Source: Valencia hispanica (lineage: Eukaryota; Chordata; Actinopteri; Cyprinodontiformes; Valenciidae). From it: 64,000 bases of DNA. This document shows, in pieces, positions 1 through 12,211 of the stretch; position 1 is the first letter of the stretch; every line of letters starts with the position of its first letter. The notes under the pieces are model-generated. The model did no database searches, was not told the origin of the DNA, and worked only from the letters and a program-made list of their open reading frames with translations. The DNA lies in NCBI GenBank assembly GCA_963556495.2, contig OY747711.1, positions 37,924,914 through 37,988,913 on the forward strand, given 5' to 3'. Both the position numbers and the translations under genes were made by a program.

Positions 1-170
1 ACTTTGATTTAAGGCTGCAAGTGTGCTGGTGGTTCCTAGAGTTCCTACAAGTGGAATGGGAGGCAGAACTTTCAGTTCTAATTTTTTTGTGAGGTAAACA
101 CCCTGTCTTCATTTAAGACTAGGCTTAAAACATCACTTTTTGAAGAAAAAAAACAGCTATACCTGCTGGA
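1..170 (+). repeat. LINE-like 3' relic (L2-type)
   Basis: The stretch resembles the 3' part of a widespread teleost L2-like LINE. It has a phrase of the type 'aagactaggcttaaaac' followed by 'cactttttgaag', near an A-rich run. No reading frame survives. The family name is from memory of similar fish repeats; a repeat-library search would settle it. Confidence 0.4.
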
Positions 171-639
171 ACTTATACTGACAGAATTCTCTATTTTCCA
201 CTTTGAAAGTATTTGCAGTTATTGCTACAAATAAGTTTGTGTTGTATTTTTGTTTTTCTTTTCCATAAAAGTACACCTGTCCCTGTGCTTCTGTGTCTAC
301 TTTCTTTCCCCTTGTCCCCAGGCGGTAAAGGCAAGTTATGTGATGCTGTTTTTGGTCGATCTGGACTATATAAATAAGCTAAATACAATTACTTTTAATT
401 TTACAAGAACAGCTCAAAATATATTATGGTCATGTAAATATTATAATCAAACAGTTGTATCATGACCTTTGTTTGTGTAATTCATTTTAAGTTTGCCCTT
501 TTTTTATCAAAACATACATTTTAAGATCAGAATGTTCAGTTGCTTTCCTAACATCACACCACCCCACAAAATCACCTGGGCCAAACTAAAAGTTTTTTCT
601 CATCTGTCCAAAACAAGAACACCTTAGCTTTAGATTGGC

Positions 640-760
640 CACATCCACTTACTGGTTACTGGCCACTGGGTGAATGTGGCTCTAGTGTAAAGCGCTTTGA
701 TTGACCATTATGTCAAGAAAAGTGCTATATAAATTATGTGCATTTACCATTCCCGCTGTG
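640..760 (+). repeat. LINE/SINE-type tail
   Basis: Contains 'aaagcgctttgattgacc' followed by 'gtgctatataaatt'. This combination is typical of 3' tails of teleost L2-like retroposons. The copy is short and diverged. Confidence 0.45.
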
Positions 761-3700
761 GCCATTAAGGGGTGGATATGGTCAACAACAAGAGTTGGGT
801 AGTCTGTGGCTTTTAAAGGATGCCCAATCGGTACCCCCACACCATGACATCACCACCCCCAGCCTGAAACATAAATCCAATGCAGGAAAGATCCATGATT
901 TCATGTTGTTTACAGCACATTCTGACTCTAAATGTCACAACTGAAATTAAATGCAGAAGCCCATTTGCTTCATGATTAGACATGTTGTGTACTTAGAGAT
1001 AGTATGCTGTATGCCTTGGTTGTAATTAGCGGTTATTAGAGCTTATTCTACCTTTTAATCATCTCAAGCCACTCTGCCCATTCTACTCCTCTGACATCAT
1101 CAAGGGATTTTCGTCCAAGCAACTGTCGCTCACTGGATATTTTCTCTTTTTTTCTATCCTTTGTCTGTAAATCAAGGAGTTGTGCAAACAAATCACCTAA
1201 AAAAACAAACTCAGACCAGCCTGTCTGACGCAGACACCATACCACTTTTAAAGTCACTTAAATCTCTTTTCTTTCTCACTCTGAAGCTTGATTTAAAATT
1301 CAGCAAGTCAGCCCCTGACATCTAGAGCCTTAAACATACGAAGTTGCTGTCATGTGATAAGCTTATTCGCTATTTTGTGGAAACAAACAATTGAACCACA
1401 TTTTTTTGATTTGGATAAAAAATTCGTTTCAAACCAAGATCGTCTGCTAAAGCAAAAACATGAAAGAACATCAAAGAAAACAAAATAACATTTGCTGATA
1501 TTTGAGGTACTTTGTTGCAGACATTTTAGTCATCTTTTTAAATACTTTATCATTATTATATTTCTACTTATATAAACCTAACAAATTTGATTCCAAGAAC
1601 GAGTGATAAAGAAGCTAGCCTAAAAAGCTCAACTGTCTAGCAGACAAAAAAGATATGGTCTAAACATTTTACAACTCCGCGTTTCCAACAAATATCCAGG
1701 TGTTCACGACTCTTGAAGAGAGATAAAACAAATAAAAAAACGTATTTATTAAAAACTAAAAAGAAAAATAACTCTTACACACACTCGCCAACTGTGTCTG
1801 TCCTGGCTGCTCAAACAGCTCGGATCCATTGTTCAGTCAGCTGCAAAGCTTGACCCCAGGGAGCAAAATTGAGGGATGTGCCATATCTCTCTCCCTTATT
1901 CACACACATACACCAACATTCACGTCGGGTCTAAAGACGATGACATTTTTCACAGAGAAAAGCGTCCAAATGGCAGGTGTCAGGGGCCGTCAGTATCCAT
2001 CGAGGAGCTAGAAGGCAGGCATGCTCGCGCACACACACACATAAACTCCAGCTGCCAGGGTGAGACTTGTCTGAAAAGAGCAAAGCCTCACAGACACTCA
2101 TGTCAATCTGTTAGCAGGAAAACCCTTGTGCTTCGGCCACACACAGGAACATACAAATGCACCCCCCCAAAATATGACAAAAATACACACATTGCGTTTC
2201 ATGGACTCATCACATGTTTGTCACATACAGGACCACTGCGGTGAACACTGTAAGCCTCGGGGAAAGTAATGGGTGAAAAATAAGAAGAAGAGACAAGGGC
2301 TGGCCACCAGTTCAGTTGGGTAACGGAAGAGGGAGGGCCGTGGGGGATAAAAAGACTGGCAGATATTCACCGTCCACCACTTACAAATGCCAAGAATGGT
2401 GCCAGACAGCCCACCCCCTAAATCATGACAAGTTTAGAGCGAAAGATATATAAAAAATATTTATTGAGCTGTAAGATAGCTTGTACTCACAAGTTGTATA
2501 ATTGTTTTACAAGCTTGTGAGTCCAACAGTACAGAAATATCTCCTAGAGGTTCAGAGAACAAAGCAAAGAGGACATCATTGCCCCTGCAATGTTAGTACT
2601 TTTAGTGATCATGCTCAATTTACTGGAAGAAAAAGACACAAGGTGTAGACATCTAACATAAATTATCTATTTGACAAAAGTTCACCAGTAGGACAACAAT
2701 AGGACTGTCAGGAGTAGTCAACATACAAGTACAGCTAAAAAAATCTGAACATTGTAAAAAAGTTAAATATTTTTTTTAATATTCAGAACAGTGAAAACTC
2801 ATATTTTATATAGATTCATTACACATAGACTGAAATATTTCAAGCCTTAATTTCTTTTGATCTTGATGATTACGGTTTACAGATAGTAAAAACCCAAAAC
2901 TGTGTCACAGAAATTTAGAATACTCTGAAAAGATTACAGCATATTTATACAGAGGTGAGAGAAGGGTGGTAGTAAAAGATGCACAAGCAACTGCAAGAAT
3001 CTGAGGTAGCTTCAGAAGGAGTGGACTGAGGCTAGAGTCAGATTAATCCCCCTCATGGGCTACAAATGTCCCAATTCTTGGGTGTCCCTTCTGATTTCTG
3101 TTTAAAATATCCTTTATTTTCTTTGGGTTGTCATTGTGTGTAATCATCAAAATTACAAGAAAAAAAGGCTTGATATGTTTTACTTCCTGAGTAATAAATG
3201 TGTCTAAAATATAAGTTTGTTGTACATCTAAAACTAGGGATGAATGGACAGATGGAAGGACGGACAGACAAAACACTTCAGCACAAAGATTCCAGTGTCT
3301 ATTCAAAAGTCAAAGACATAACCTTTTCATTATCACTCACCCATGGGTTCATTTTCCTTTTGAAATAAAGATCTTCCTCATAGCAAGGCTGGGGCCTTTC
3401 CCTGCCTCTAAGTCTATCTGTCCCTCCATCAAGCCAACCTTCAAACCTTTCTGGGGGGACTGAAGGCCTGGATCTCACTCAGCCATCACGGGTCCTGCCA
3501 CTGTATGTTCATCATTCACTCAGCTTGGCCCCTGGGACCATGCCCGGACACAGGACATGACAAGGGGATACACATACCCAAACCCACATAAAGTCATGAA
3601 TCCAGTCTCCTCACCACTATCCTCCAGGTCCATCAGCTAGCCAGTAATAATGATCTCATCCCAACAGAAGCAAGCCAGAGGGCAAGACAGTCAAGGACTG

Positions 3701-3839
3701 TGATCATCCCTGTATCTTACCAATGGAAAGTACAGTTATTTAACTATGCCTCTGAGTGCAGTCACTTGGACTGGTCTCTGACGCCTCATATATATGAGTT
3801 GATCAAAAGAAGAAGAAAAAACTGTGGTTAATTTAAAAC
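761..3839. other. 3' intron or flank of srbd1, nothing firm
   Basis: No recognisable coding exon or clear repeat. Short open frames on both strands (for example 1048-1257 minus and 1876-2244 plus) show no family resemblance. The missing C-terminal exons of srbd1 were looked for on the minus strand and not found. If the gene is complete they lie beyond the left edge. Confidence 0.5.
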
Positions 3840-3859
3840 AAGGTATGTCAGGGAAGTAA

Positions 3860-4400
3860 ATTTTTGCAACTGAACCTTGTTCCAAAAAACAATGGCGCCA
3901 CATTGCCGCAAAGTGGAGGAGGCATCAGGGAGCCTTTTGTGGTCAGCCTGTGGCGGCAATGTGGCCAAATCACCTGTTTTTCACAAAAGATTGCGCGATG
4001 GCAGGATAAAAGGGGTTTGGGGGTGGTGTCCACCCTGTCGACGTGCAGGGTTGTATAAAGCGTGAGACAGAAGAGTCCTGGAAGCTGGATTGCTACAGTT
4101 TGCCATCTCAGCTGACACAGTTTGCGAATACGAAATGAACTCCCCATATTTAATTGCATTTTAAATTCTGTGACTTCATGACACCACCCTATGTTGCGCA
4201 AAGGCGTGATCTTCATTCAAAAGTCAAACGTTGCGGTAATATTACTATCAAGCTTGGCAGCACGAATACCGCAATATTTTTGCCCCGCTATGCCGCAATA
4301 TTCTTGCCTCGCCATGCTGCCACAGCGCATTCAAAGAACGCACCATGGCTGCAGTATTACCCAAATATGCTGCCATGGTGTGTCTTTTGAAACAGGCTTG
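3860..4400. repeat. GC-richer patch with repeated GCCGCAAT-type motifs
   Basis: A CpG-containing patch in AT-rich surroundings. Variants of 'tgccgcaat' occur on both strands: 'cattgccgcaaag', 'ggcggcaatgtgg', 'ttgcggtaatatta', 'ataccgcaatatt', 'atgccgcaatatt'. It may be an unclassified DNA transposon with internal inverted motifs. I do not recognise the family, and the overlapping open frames look like by-products. Confidence 0.35.
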
Positions 4401-5224
4401 AGTTTAGCACTGCAAGCACTGGATGTCGATGGATATCATTTTAATGTTATCTAATGGCAGATGTTTAGGGTATCTATTTGGCCTTGGAATACACCTTGAA
4501 ATTTGCATTTAGAAAATTCTTTGTATCAAAATTTAGCCTCAACAACTTTCTTAACCACATTTAGACCCCAGTTGAAGTATGTGCAAACAACTTCTCATTT
4601 TTCACTTTCAACCACATTTACACATAATTTAGATAAAAGGCAAAGTCAGTGTATGCCTTTTTATCAATATAATTTTGTTTCTTTGGGAAAGGAGGAAGGG
4701 TTTTCTGGGCTTAGGCCTATATTAGCTGATTTTACAGGGAGATTAGCTTCCTTGATGATGAAACAGACAACATATCATACTGCACCAACCTGTGCCGTAC
4801 TGCTCAGTGGAAACAAGGCATTAGAGAACCAATGGAGTATTGTTAGGAGGAGAATGAGACATCAGATCAAACAATGTGGATGGCCTGAAAACTGGTATTA
4901 ATGCAACCTGGGCTGCCTTAACATCTCAGCAGAGCTAAAGGCCAGTCACCTCCACCTGGAAGTGCACAGCTACTAAAAATAAAAATGTTCAGAAAAGAAG
5001 CAGGGAAAAATGTCAGTGACCTTCCCCTGTAAAAACCATTCCTGTTTTTTTCTCAGTTTGAATCTTTGCCCCTCCAGTGCACATGCTAATTTCATCACCA
5101 TCACAACAGCTGATACTGATAACCAACCCCTTCCACTATTTTACTGACCAGATCATTATCCCAAACCTTTAAAGGACTTAATACTATCCTCTGATTAAAA
5201 GCTTTCCTTTCATTTTTTTGTGAA

Positions 5225-5415
5225 TGAGACTATCATATAACAACAGTCTCTTCAGTCAGAGGCTTCTACAGTTTCGCTGCAATACAGACCACTACAGGAA
5301 ATCCTTCCAACCCACAGCCATCATGATCTACAACAACTCCTTAAAGAATTATTTATATGAGCTACAACAACACTTAATATCCCTCTGGGATCAATAAAGT
5401 ATGTTTGAATTTGAA
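5225..5415 (+). repeat. LINE 3' end (Rex-like)
   Basis: Reads like the 3' end of a teleost Rex-type LINE: 'caatacagaccactacagg' upstream, then 'tccctctgggatcaataaag', the characteristic end of such elements. It is truncated at the 5' side. Confidence 0.5.
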
Positions 5416-5669
5416 TTGAAAACAAACTGCTTTTTTAGATATTTCTGATACAAACATAGTCTTGTTTAAGTGGACTTAAATGTTATGCTAACTGTATGAA
5501 ATTTTAAATCTACTGACATAATTTTCAGTTAGTTTTAACATCTCATTACCATATAATACATTATAAGTTAATTTGATAACTGCTAGTTAATCTTGCAAAA
5601 ATGTAAAACAAAGTTTTAAAAACAGTATATTTTACAGATCACACTAAATGTATTGACGTCATGCAATTC

Positions 5670-5672
<3 letters not shown>

Positions 5673-5759
<87 letters not shown>
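5673..5759. repeat. (TA)n microsatellite
   Basis: About 43 uninterrupted TA units. The apparent reading frame across it, alternating Tyr and Ile, is an artefact of the repeat. Confidence 0.97.
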
Positions 5760-5761
<2 letters not shown>

Positions 5762-5994
5762 GCCAATTTACATCTCAAGGAGCTTTACAAAAGAAAAAGT
5801 CACCAACATGTAGCAACAGTAGCAGTCGATTGCGTTGTGTCATTAACTTTGCAGCAATCCTTCATACTCAGCATGGATGTAGCGACACCAGATAGGAAAA
5901 CTTCACCTTAACAGGAAGAAACCTCCAACAGAGCCTGGCTCAGCATGAAAGGCCATCTCTCACGTTTTTTTGTCTTTCCTGTTTTGAAGAGTGG

Positions 5995-6232
5995 CTAATA
6001 GAAATCAGACTCTATATCATATAATATTTATACTTTGGGAAAATATGAAGCCGTAGGTTACAAATACAAAGTTCCTAGACACTTTAATGATATTGTAAAA
6101 AAGTAATGTATAAATTATAGACATATATGGCCAAAAATCTTACTAAAAGTGGATTAAAGTAGATAGAAGGAAGCAACCCAAACTAGGGCAACATGAACAA
6201 AAACACCTAGTTTTTAGGAGTCATGCGTTTCC
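5995..6232 (+). repeat. Copy 1 of a ~240-bp inverted repeat pair
   Basis: The reverse complement recurs at 10823-11066 with roughly 90% identity by eye. Examples are 'aatagaaatcagactct' near one edge and 'gcaacccaaactagggcaac' near the other. The unit is AT-rich and has no coding potential. It may be a short non-autonomous element of an unnamed family. Confidence 0.75.
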
Positions 6233-6299
6233 AATGACTGAGAAGGACAAATAACATGCAAGGATTCAGACACAAACATATGTGACATCTACACTTTTG

Positions 6300-7030
6300 T
6301 AGGTGCCTAACACCAGCACACTTAAACACAAACACATTACAAGGAAGGATGTCCTACAGGCCACCGTTGTTGGCTGTCATTTCAGCTGTGCACTGAGGCA
6401 AACAAACAGAAAGACAGAGACAGGCGCTGGATGACAGCGATGGTTGGGGGAGGAGAGACACTGAAGGCTCACAGGGAGACATGAAGCAGACGGCATAAAT
6501 GAGGTTGAGGGCTTTAATGAACTACTACAGTCAAGGCTGACAGAGAAGGAGGAATGCGTAGCAGGGAGAGGCTTAATTAACTACATAAACCCGTTTGTAT
6601 GTATCTGAACACAAAACAAAGGCACACAGCACAGCACATCACAATAAATAATAAATATGTACAATTATTCAGTCAATATCCATTTCAAACATATACTTCA
6701 CATCTATTTTTGCAGCTATTAGAGATGTTAAAGACCGCAGCTGAAAAACAAATACAAAACTGAAAAAGCAATGAGGTTGGACCATATCAGAAAGTCATGC
6801 GATGGTGCCAATATTGGTAAATATTGCAATTAGAATATCAGTTGTGATATATGCCTATTTTCTTCTTTCCTGTCTTTCTTATCTCTACTTCCTATATTCT
6901 GTGACCTTTACCATTCAGAGCAATGTCATTTGGGTCCAGTGTGAGCATCTGCTGCATCGAGACTGTCCAACTGGCTCAATATTACAATAGCATGTAAAAT
7001 GCATGTTAATTCAATTCAAATTTAAAATAC
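6300..7030. other. Unassigned intergenic or intronic sequence
   Basis: No gene or known repeat recognised. The part at 6350-6600 is less AT-rich than its surroundings and holds a 'ttaattaa' site, but there is no firm evidence of function. Confidence 0.4.
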
Positions 7031-7034
7031 TTTA

Positions 7035-7590
7035 AAGGGGGGGTATTATGCAAAATGGACTTTCTGATTTCTAATATCCTGAGAACCTGTCTTTCCCTCA
7101 TTAAAAACATGTCTGAAGTGTTGCTCTGACCCATTCACTCATGTTAGAGTAATCTTTGAGTCTCTGCTGGTAGTTCTCAGGGTTACTGAAACGGCTGCTC
7201 CCACCTATCCCCGCCTTTTCCACCCATCTCCTTCTCCGACCTTACGTACTCAGCCGAGCGCCTCGCCCCTGCTGAGCTCCCCTCCCCCTCCCCACCTCAG
7301 ACAACTCCGGCTGAGTCCCAGGTGCACTAATTATAACACACCAGCTGCAGCTGCGTGTCTTTTGTGGGATTTTTTTTTCGACTCTGTACATGCTACGATG
7401 ATGCACGGTATGTGACGAACTAAAGGGGGAGTGTCAGAAAGAGTAGGAGGGTCTTAGAGAGGCACAGGCGAAAATCAAGGCGTCCAATACGGAAGTAAAT
7501 TTCTTTAAGGTGGATTTGGATATATGACAGACTTTTAAAAGACTTAAGGTGACAATTTTATTGGAGCAAGGTCAGTCAGTCCGTCTCTCG
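7035..7590 (+). mobile_element. Non-autonomous DNA-transposon-like unit
   Basis: Begins with 'gggggggtattatgcaaaat', a type of start common in fish non-autonomous hAT-like elements, and continues into a GC-rich, CpG-containing body. It directly precedes BED-finger coding remains, so it may be the 5' part of the same hAT element. Termini and target duplications were not resolved. Confidence 0.4.
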
Positions 7591-7608
7591 CAACGCATAG
7601 ACGTCAAA

Positions 7609-7911
7609 ATGGCAGCTAGCAAAGAGGAGCTTGTTCCCAAAAAAGGGACAGTTTCTTCAATTATATGGAACTGGTTTGGTTTTACGTCATCAGACTTGGA
7701 GCAACAAACAGCACGCTGCAAAATCTGTTTGACGGCTGTTGCTACCAAAGGTGGGAATACAACACATTTTTTTCTACACCTGAAACACAGGCACTCTGTC
7801 GAGTGGGAGAAATGCTGCTCTCTACGAGATGCTCAAACAAGCAGCAGCTCACAAAACACAGCCAAAAGTGGGGATGTGTACCGAAACCCGGTATTAAATT
7901 GGCCCCGGGGC
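7609..7911 (+). pseudogene. hAT transposase N-terminal BED finger fragment
   Basis: An open frame starting at the ATG at 7609 shows a BED-type zinc finger of hAT transposases. It begins with a lysine-rich leader and 'SSIIWNWFGFTSSD', continues with a CKIC pair, the typical 'GGNTTHFFLHLKHRH' turn, and then a Ser-rich linker. The BED finger binds transposon DNA ends. The catalytic hAT core does not follow in frame, so this is a fragment. The neighbouring 8095-8400 and 8530-8730 segments belong to the same cluster, possibly to different copies. Confidence 0.75.
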
Positions 7912-8106
7912 TGATTCTGACAGTCCACCCAGACTGATAAGCTTCAGCCTTATCGGTCCTCTTAACGGTAAAATTAAGGTCGTATTCATGTTTTGCGGGA
8001 GATATAAACACAAGCCAAACACTGTATTGCAGCCCACTCCTCCTTAACAAGCACACACGCTGCGGGGACGGAGTGGCGACTGCTGCGCGCTCACGTGTGT
8101 GTTTGC

Positions 8107-8397
8107 CTTACAGATACGATGGCAAAGCGAACGAAAAGGTCCAAAACTTGGCTTCATTTTACGAAAAAAGATGCCAGCAATGCACGGTCACATATTTTGC
8201 CTAATAAAAGCTTTGCTTGCAAAGGCGGGAACACAAGTAATTTGACCAAACACCTTGCCAAAATACAGCAACTACAAACCGAAAGATGCACGGTGTTTGA
8301 CCGCCTGAGTGCTGCAGCAACAACAACCCCTGAATCAGATACAACATGTATGTTGTACAGTTCATTATTTGTGTTTGTCCCCTTTTGTTTTAGTCTT
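8107..8397 (+). pseudogene. Second hAT BED-finger fragment
   Basis: Starts at an internal ATG ('MAKRTKRSKTWLHFTKKD') and reads through a BED-finger-like region ending 'CKGGNTSNLTKHL'. The first cysteine pair expected of the finger is missing ('SNARSH' occupies its place), so the finger is broken. Its sequence differs from the finger at 7.6-7.9 kb, which suggests two distinct hAT elements inserted side by side. Confidence 0.7.
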
Positions 8398-8399
8398 TG

Positions 8400-8875
8400 A
8401 AAAAAACAAAGTACTGATAAGAATACCGATAAAGTACCGGATCGATAAGGAGTATCATTAAGAGTAGTAGTATCGATAAATCCTTAACGATACCCATCCC
8501 TAGCCAAATGACAAGCCACCATAGGGGAATCATTTTCACACTGTGTCCCTTATGATAAGACGGGTGTCCAGTGGAAAGCAATCACAGATGCCATCACAAT
8601 TTTTATTGCCAAAGATATGGTGCCTGTTTATACATTGGAAAAGCCCGGCTTTATTTACCTACTGAAAACTTTGGACGCTAGGTATGTGCTACCAACTTTG
8701 CACACAACTTTGAATTCAGGTAGACTCCCAAAGGAGATTTTGTTTGATCATTTGTTATTTCTGTTTAACAAAGTAAAGGGACATAGAAAGAAATCGATTA
8801 AAATCGGAAATCGGATTTGGTGTGAAAAAATCTGAGATTTTATTTTTAGGCCTTATCGCCCAGCCCTACCCCTAA
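8400..8875 (+). mobile_element. hAT remnants: non-autonomous end plus transposase core fragment
   Basis: The part at 8410-8505 holds tandem 'cgataa'-type motifs and ends in 'cgatacccatccctagcc', a common terminal phrase of fish non-autonomous hAT elements. From about 8560 a short frame reads like the middle of an hAT transposase: 'ITDAITIFIAKDMVP' followed by 'EKPGFIYLLKTLDARY'. The segment ends at 'ggccttatcgcccagcccta', another element terminus. All parts are broken. Confidence 0.65.
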
Positions 8876-9229
8876 CAATCATTTGCAATATGAATATTGC
8901 ACACACTGAAAGTGTGATGATGAAATATTCTGCAGCCTTAAAAAGCAACTAAATAAAGTCAACTGAATGTGGATGGTAACACTGAGAGAAATTACCTGTA
9001 ATGTTCAGAATACGCTGAAACAGAAAACACATAACTTTTCTGATAAAACATGCAGTGCCATGTAAGGTACTGCATGGGTGGCTGCTCATCACCTTTCTGA
9101 GATATCTGAATGTATATAACATGACTAAGAAAAACCAAAAAATGGTTTTCTACACTAGCATAACATTAAGCGCAATATAATCATATGTACAGCATGCACT
9201 AAAAACCCTAGCTGTTTTTGGGGTCATAT

Positions 9230-10243
9230 GTATTTTCTTACTAAAGTATTCTTATCCCCCAATTTACATCCCCTAAACATTTTTATCAGAAATGTTTATG
9301 AATTTCTATTTGGTTTTATGCTGTAGACCAGAAAGTTGTGCATAATTGAGCAGGAAAATATTAAATAAAAAAAATAAAAAAAGGGGGGGGGGATTCTCAA
9401 CAAGCAAAGAGAGACTTTTCTACCTAGCCTAAGCTCAGTGAAACTGGATGAAGGTGTGTCTGTGAACATCATTGTTCAAGTCTTACCACATATTTTCAAT
9501 TGGATCTTGACACTGACTGGGTCAATATAATATACATAAGTGCTTTGATGTAAACACCTCTATTGTATCTCTGGCTGTATGTTTGGGGTCATTGTCCTGC
9601 TGGTAACCTCCACTCCAGATTTTTATTCCAGCATTAACCTGTATTTACTGTAGCTGCATCTATCTTCCATCAACTAAGATCTGTTTTTTCTGTCCCTGCT
9701 GAAGAAAAAGCTTCCTCCATCACATGATGCTAGCGCTACCATGTTTCATAGTGGGATGGTGTGATCAGTGTGATCAGTAGTGTTAGTTTTCTGAAATAGA
9801 ACATAGGACACAGAAACTTCAATTTTAGTTTCATAAAAATGAGTGGAAAGTTTTGGCTCTTCTTTTATAACCTAACTGTGCTTTAAATCTTTATAAAACT
9901 TTACTCCTGAACTGTCTGCTGTGTTTCTTGGTCTTCATGATGCTGCCTGTACTCTAATGTTCTCTAACAAGCCTCTAAGGCCTTCGGAGGATTTATACTG
10001 AGATAAAATTACACACAGGTGGACTATGCACTAATTGACTCTTGAAGGAAACTGGTTGATCCAGGATTTTGTTCAAGGGTATTCGAGTTTTTACAATAAT
10101 ATTCTTCCACTATACAATTATGACACTTTGTGCTGGTTCATAACGTAAAACCCCAATAAGATTCATTGAAGTTTGTTTTTGTAAAGTCACAAAATGCATG
10201 AAAGTTCAAGAGGTATGAATACTTTTGCAAGGCACTGTAGCTG
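9230..10243 (-). mobile_element. Tc1/mariner relic
   Basis: Both ends of an old Tc1 element are visible. The left end carries 'aaagtattcttatccccc' and 'tagaccagaaagttgtgc'. The right end is 'gtatgaatacttttgcaaggcactgta'-like, its reverse complement in type. Between them, degraded antisense transposase text includes the 'ttggggtcattgtcctgctg' region. No long frame survives. The same family recurs at 21.7 and 31.5 kb. Confidence 0.75.
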
Positions 10244-10822
10244 TTATCAATGGCTCAGTTATGGGAGAGTGGCAACTCTCAGTTGTAGAGCTCAATCACA
10301 TTTTTTCTGCCCTAACATCATGACTGCCCTGTGATATTGTAAACATTAGAAGCTAACTTTAATATCCCAAAATTAAGCAAACATGGATTAAATGAATAAA
10401 CTGAATTGCTGCCACTTTTCAGAATATTGTTATCCTACAACAGTATATACGTTTCCATCAACCATTGCTAATAGTTAATTTATTTTCAATGAATTTCTAA
10501 CAGACAGAACTAGAAGAAACCAACACACTGGCTACAATGTTAGGAGAAAGACACAGAAAGATTAGGGTTTAAAGTCTTCTCTCTAAGTCTTTTGTTGCCA
10601 CAGTCTAAAAAGTTCAAAAATGACAACTGCAGAATAATAAAATCTGGATAAAATCATATCTTAATAAAGCTCATCAAGTTTACGTACCATTTGGAAGATC
10701 TTAACAAAACTATAGTAAAGTTTAAAGAACAGTTTTCCAATGTACTTATTGTTAAAATGTGTTCAATCCCAAAATAAAGATCATAAATGTCCTATCAAGA
10801 TATGTAATCCCCTGAAGGTGCA

Positions 10823-11066
10823 GAACTAAAAACTGTGTGTTTTTGTTCATGTTGCCCTAGTTTGGGTTGCCTCCTTCTATCTACTTTAATCTACTTTTAG
10901 TAAGATTTTTGGACTGTGGTAGAAGGCCATATATGTCTATAATTTATACATTACTTTTTTACAATATCATTAAAGTGTCTAGGAACTTTTTATTTGTAAC
11001 CAATGGCTTCTTATTTTCCCAAAGTATAAATATTATATGATTTAGAGTCTGATTTCTATTGTAAAT
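10823..11066 (-). repeat. Copy 2 of the ~240-bp inverted repeat pair
   Basis: Reverse-complement partner of 5995-6232. The two copies lie about 4.6 kb apart in opposite orientation and bracket the hAT cluster and the 9.2-10.2 kb Tc1 relic. Whether they are transposon ends or independent insertions cannot be decided by eye. Confidence 0.75.
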
Positions 11067-11934
11067 GCTCCACTTTGGTTATGCTTTTGGAAAGAAAAAA
11101 AATATGTTAGAAATACAAAATATAGCATTTTACCTATGACCTCTGAAGTGCATTCACATGTGTGAACTTAAAAATACAGAAGAGAAACTTTTACAAACAT
11201 TCAAATAGAGCTCAGAATGAATTTAGGCTGTGGTCAAGTCAACAAACACACATGGAACTCAGCAGTGAGTAAAGGAGATGGTGCAAACGGCGGGCAGTGG
11301 TTATTATGCTTGGAAAGAAGTTCTGTGCAGTTGTATTCTGAAGCTTGGACTGGATTTAGTTACAGGCGAGACCTGGACCACAAAACGTCTCTTTAATTGG
11401 GCTACAGTGAAACAAACTCCAGATGGCTTTAATAGATATTCACTTGAGGACACATTCCAATTTGTCATCCTCCATCTCATCCAGCCTTTCTGCTTCCCCC
11501 ACACATTTCTGATGGCTTGTCTACTTTTCACATTCCTTCTTACTCTGTTTTAACCATACGTTTTTCTCTGAGCTTTATTTGCTTTCTAAAATTAGATCAA
11601 TTTCCCACATGCCATCATCCCTTATATAACCAATACATTCTTAATCTAAATGTTAGCAATGGCCCAACTCTTTGAGTACTACAATTAAATCATTAAAACT
11701 CCAAACTACTTCAGTGAACATATCATGTTAGAAGTTCAAACATATCAGAAAATAAGTGAGTGGTTCACAGATGCGGCAACCTATGCATTGCAATGTGTTT
11801 CATAGTAGCAATCATATACTAATACATAATTAAAAAAATTATTTTAGAAGCAGAGCAATAAAAAGACTGAATATTTGTATGATAATTTCCTCATGTCCTT
11901 GCCAATAAGTTTGATTGGCTTCACTGTGTGGTAA

Positions 11935-12030
11935 TCAAGTTGCAAATTAGCACCAGGGCTTTAGTGAAAAAGCAACATTTTATGTCTGCACCAAATAAAT
12001 AAACTGAATTGAATTGATTGTTTAAATCTA
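11935..12030 (+). repeat. LINE tail-like fragment
   Basis: Ends in 'aaataaataaactgaattgaattg', the A/T-rich tail style of teleost L2-like elements. It is very short, and the assignment rests on that tail only. Confidence 0.35.
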
Positions 12031-12103
12031 GCAAATACTGAGCAAACACAGTAGTGTCGGAATATACTATGTATTACAATATATTTACGGCATAAGACCT
12101 TAC

Positions 12104-12211
12104 CAGTAGGACACATCCAGTGGGTGAAAATAACGTCTGGAGATCAGATCAGCAAAGAAGGACTCAGTTTCACGACAAGCAGTACCATTGCCAATGACAA
12201 CCTTGGTGCAA
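12104..12211 (-). CDS. srbd1: srbd1 coding exon 13: second YqgF motif
   Basis: Contains '[20 protein letters not shown]', the GNGTA-x-RE motif, and ends 'FHPLDVSY' at a GTAAGG donor, phase 2. It is the last exon I can find. The next, expected to begin 'IVSEAG'-like, is not in the remaining 12 kb by eye. Confidence 0.93.

Noticed and set aside
1048..1257. Minus-strand frame ending in 'EWAEWLEMIKR', considered as an srbd1 or neighbour exon
   Set aside because: Does not match any expected SRBD1 block and lacks clear splice sites.
4503..4901. A 132-residue plus-strand frame
   Set aside because: No recognisable domain, AT-biased codons, no splice or promoter context; treated as chance.
5653..5895. 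Frame through the (TA)n run
   Set aside because: Artefact of the microsatellite.
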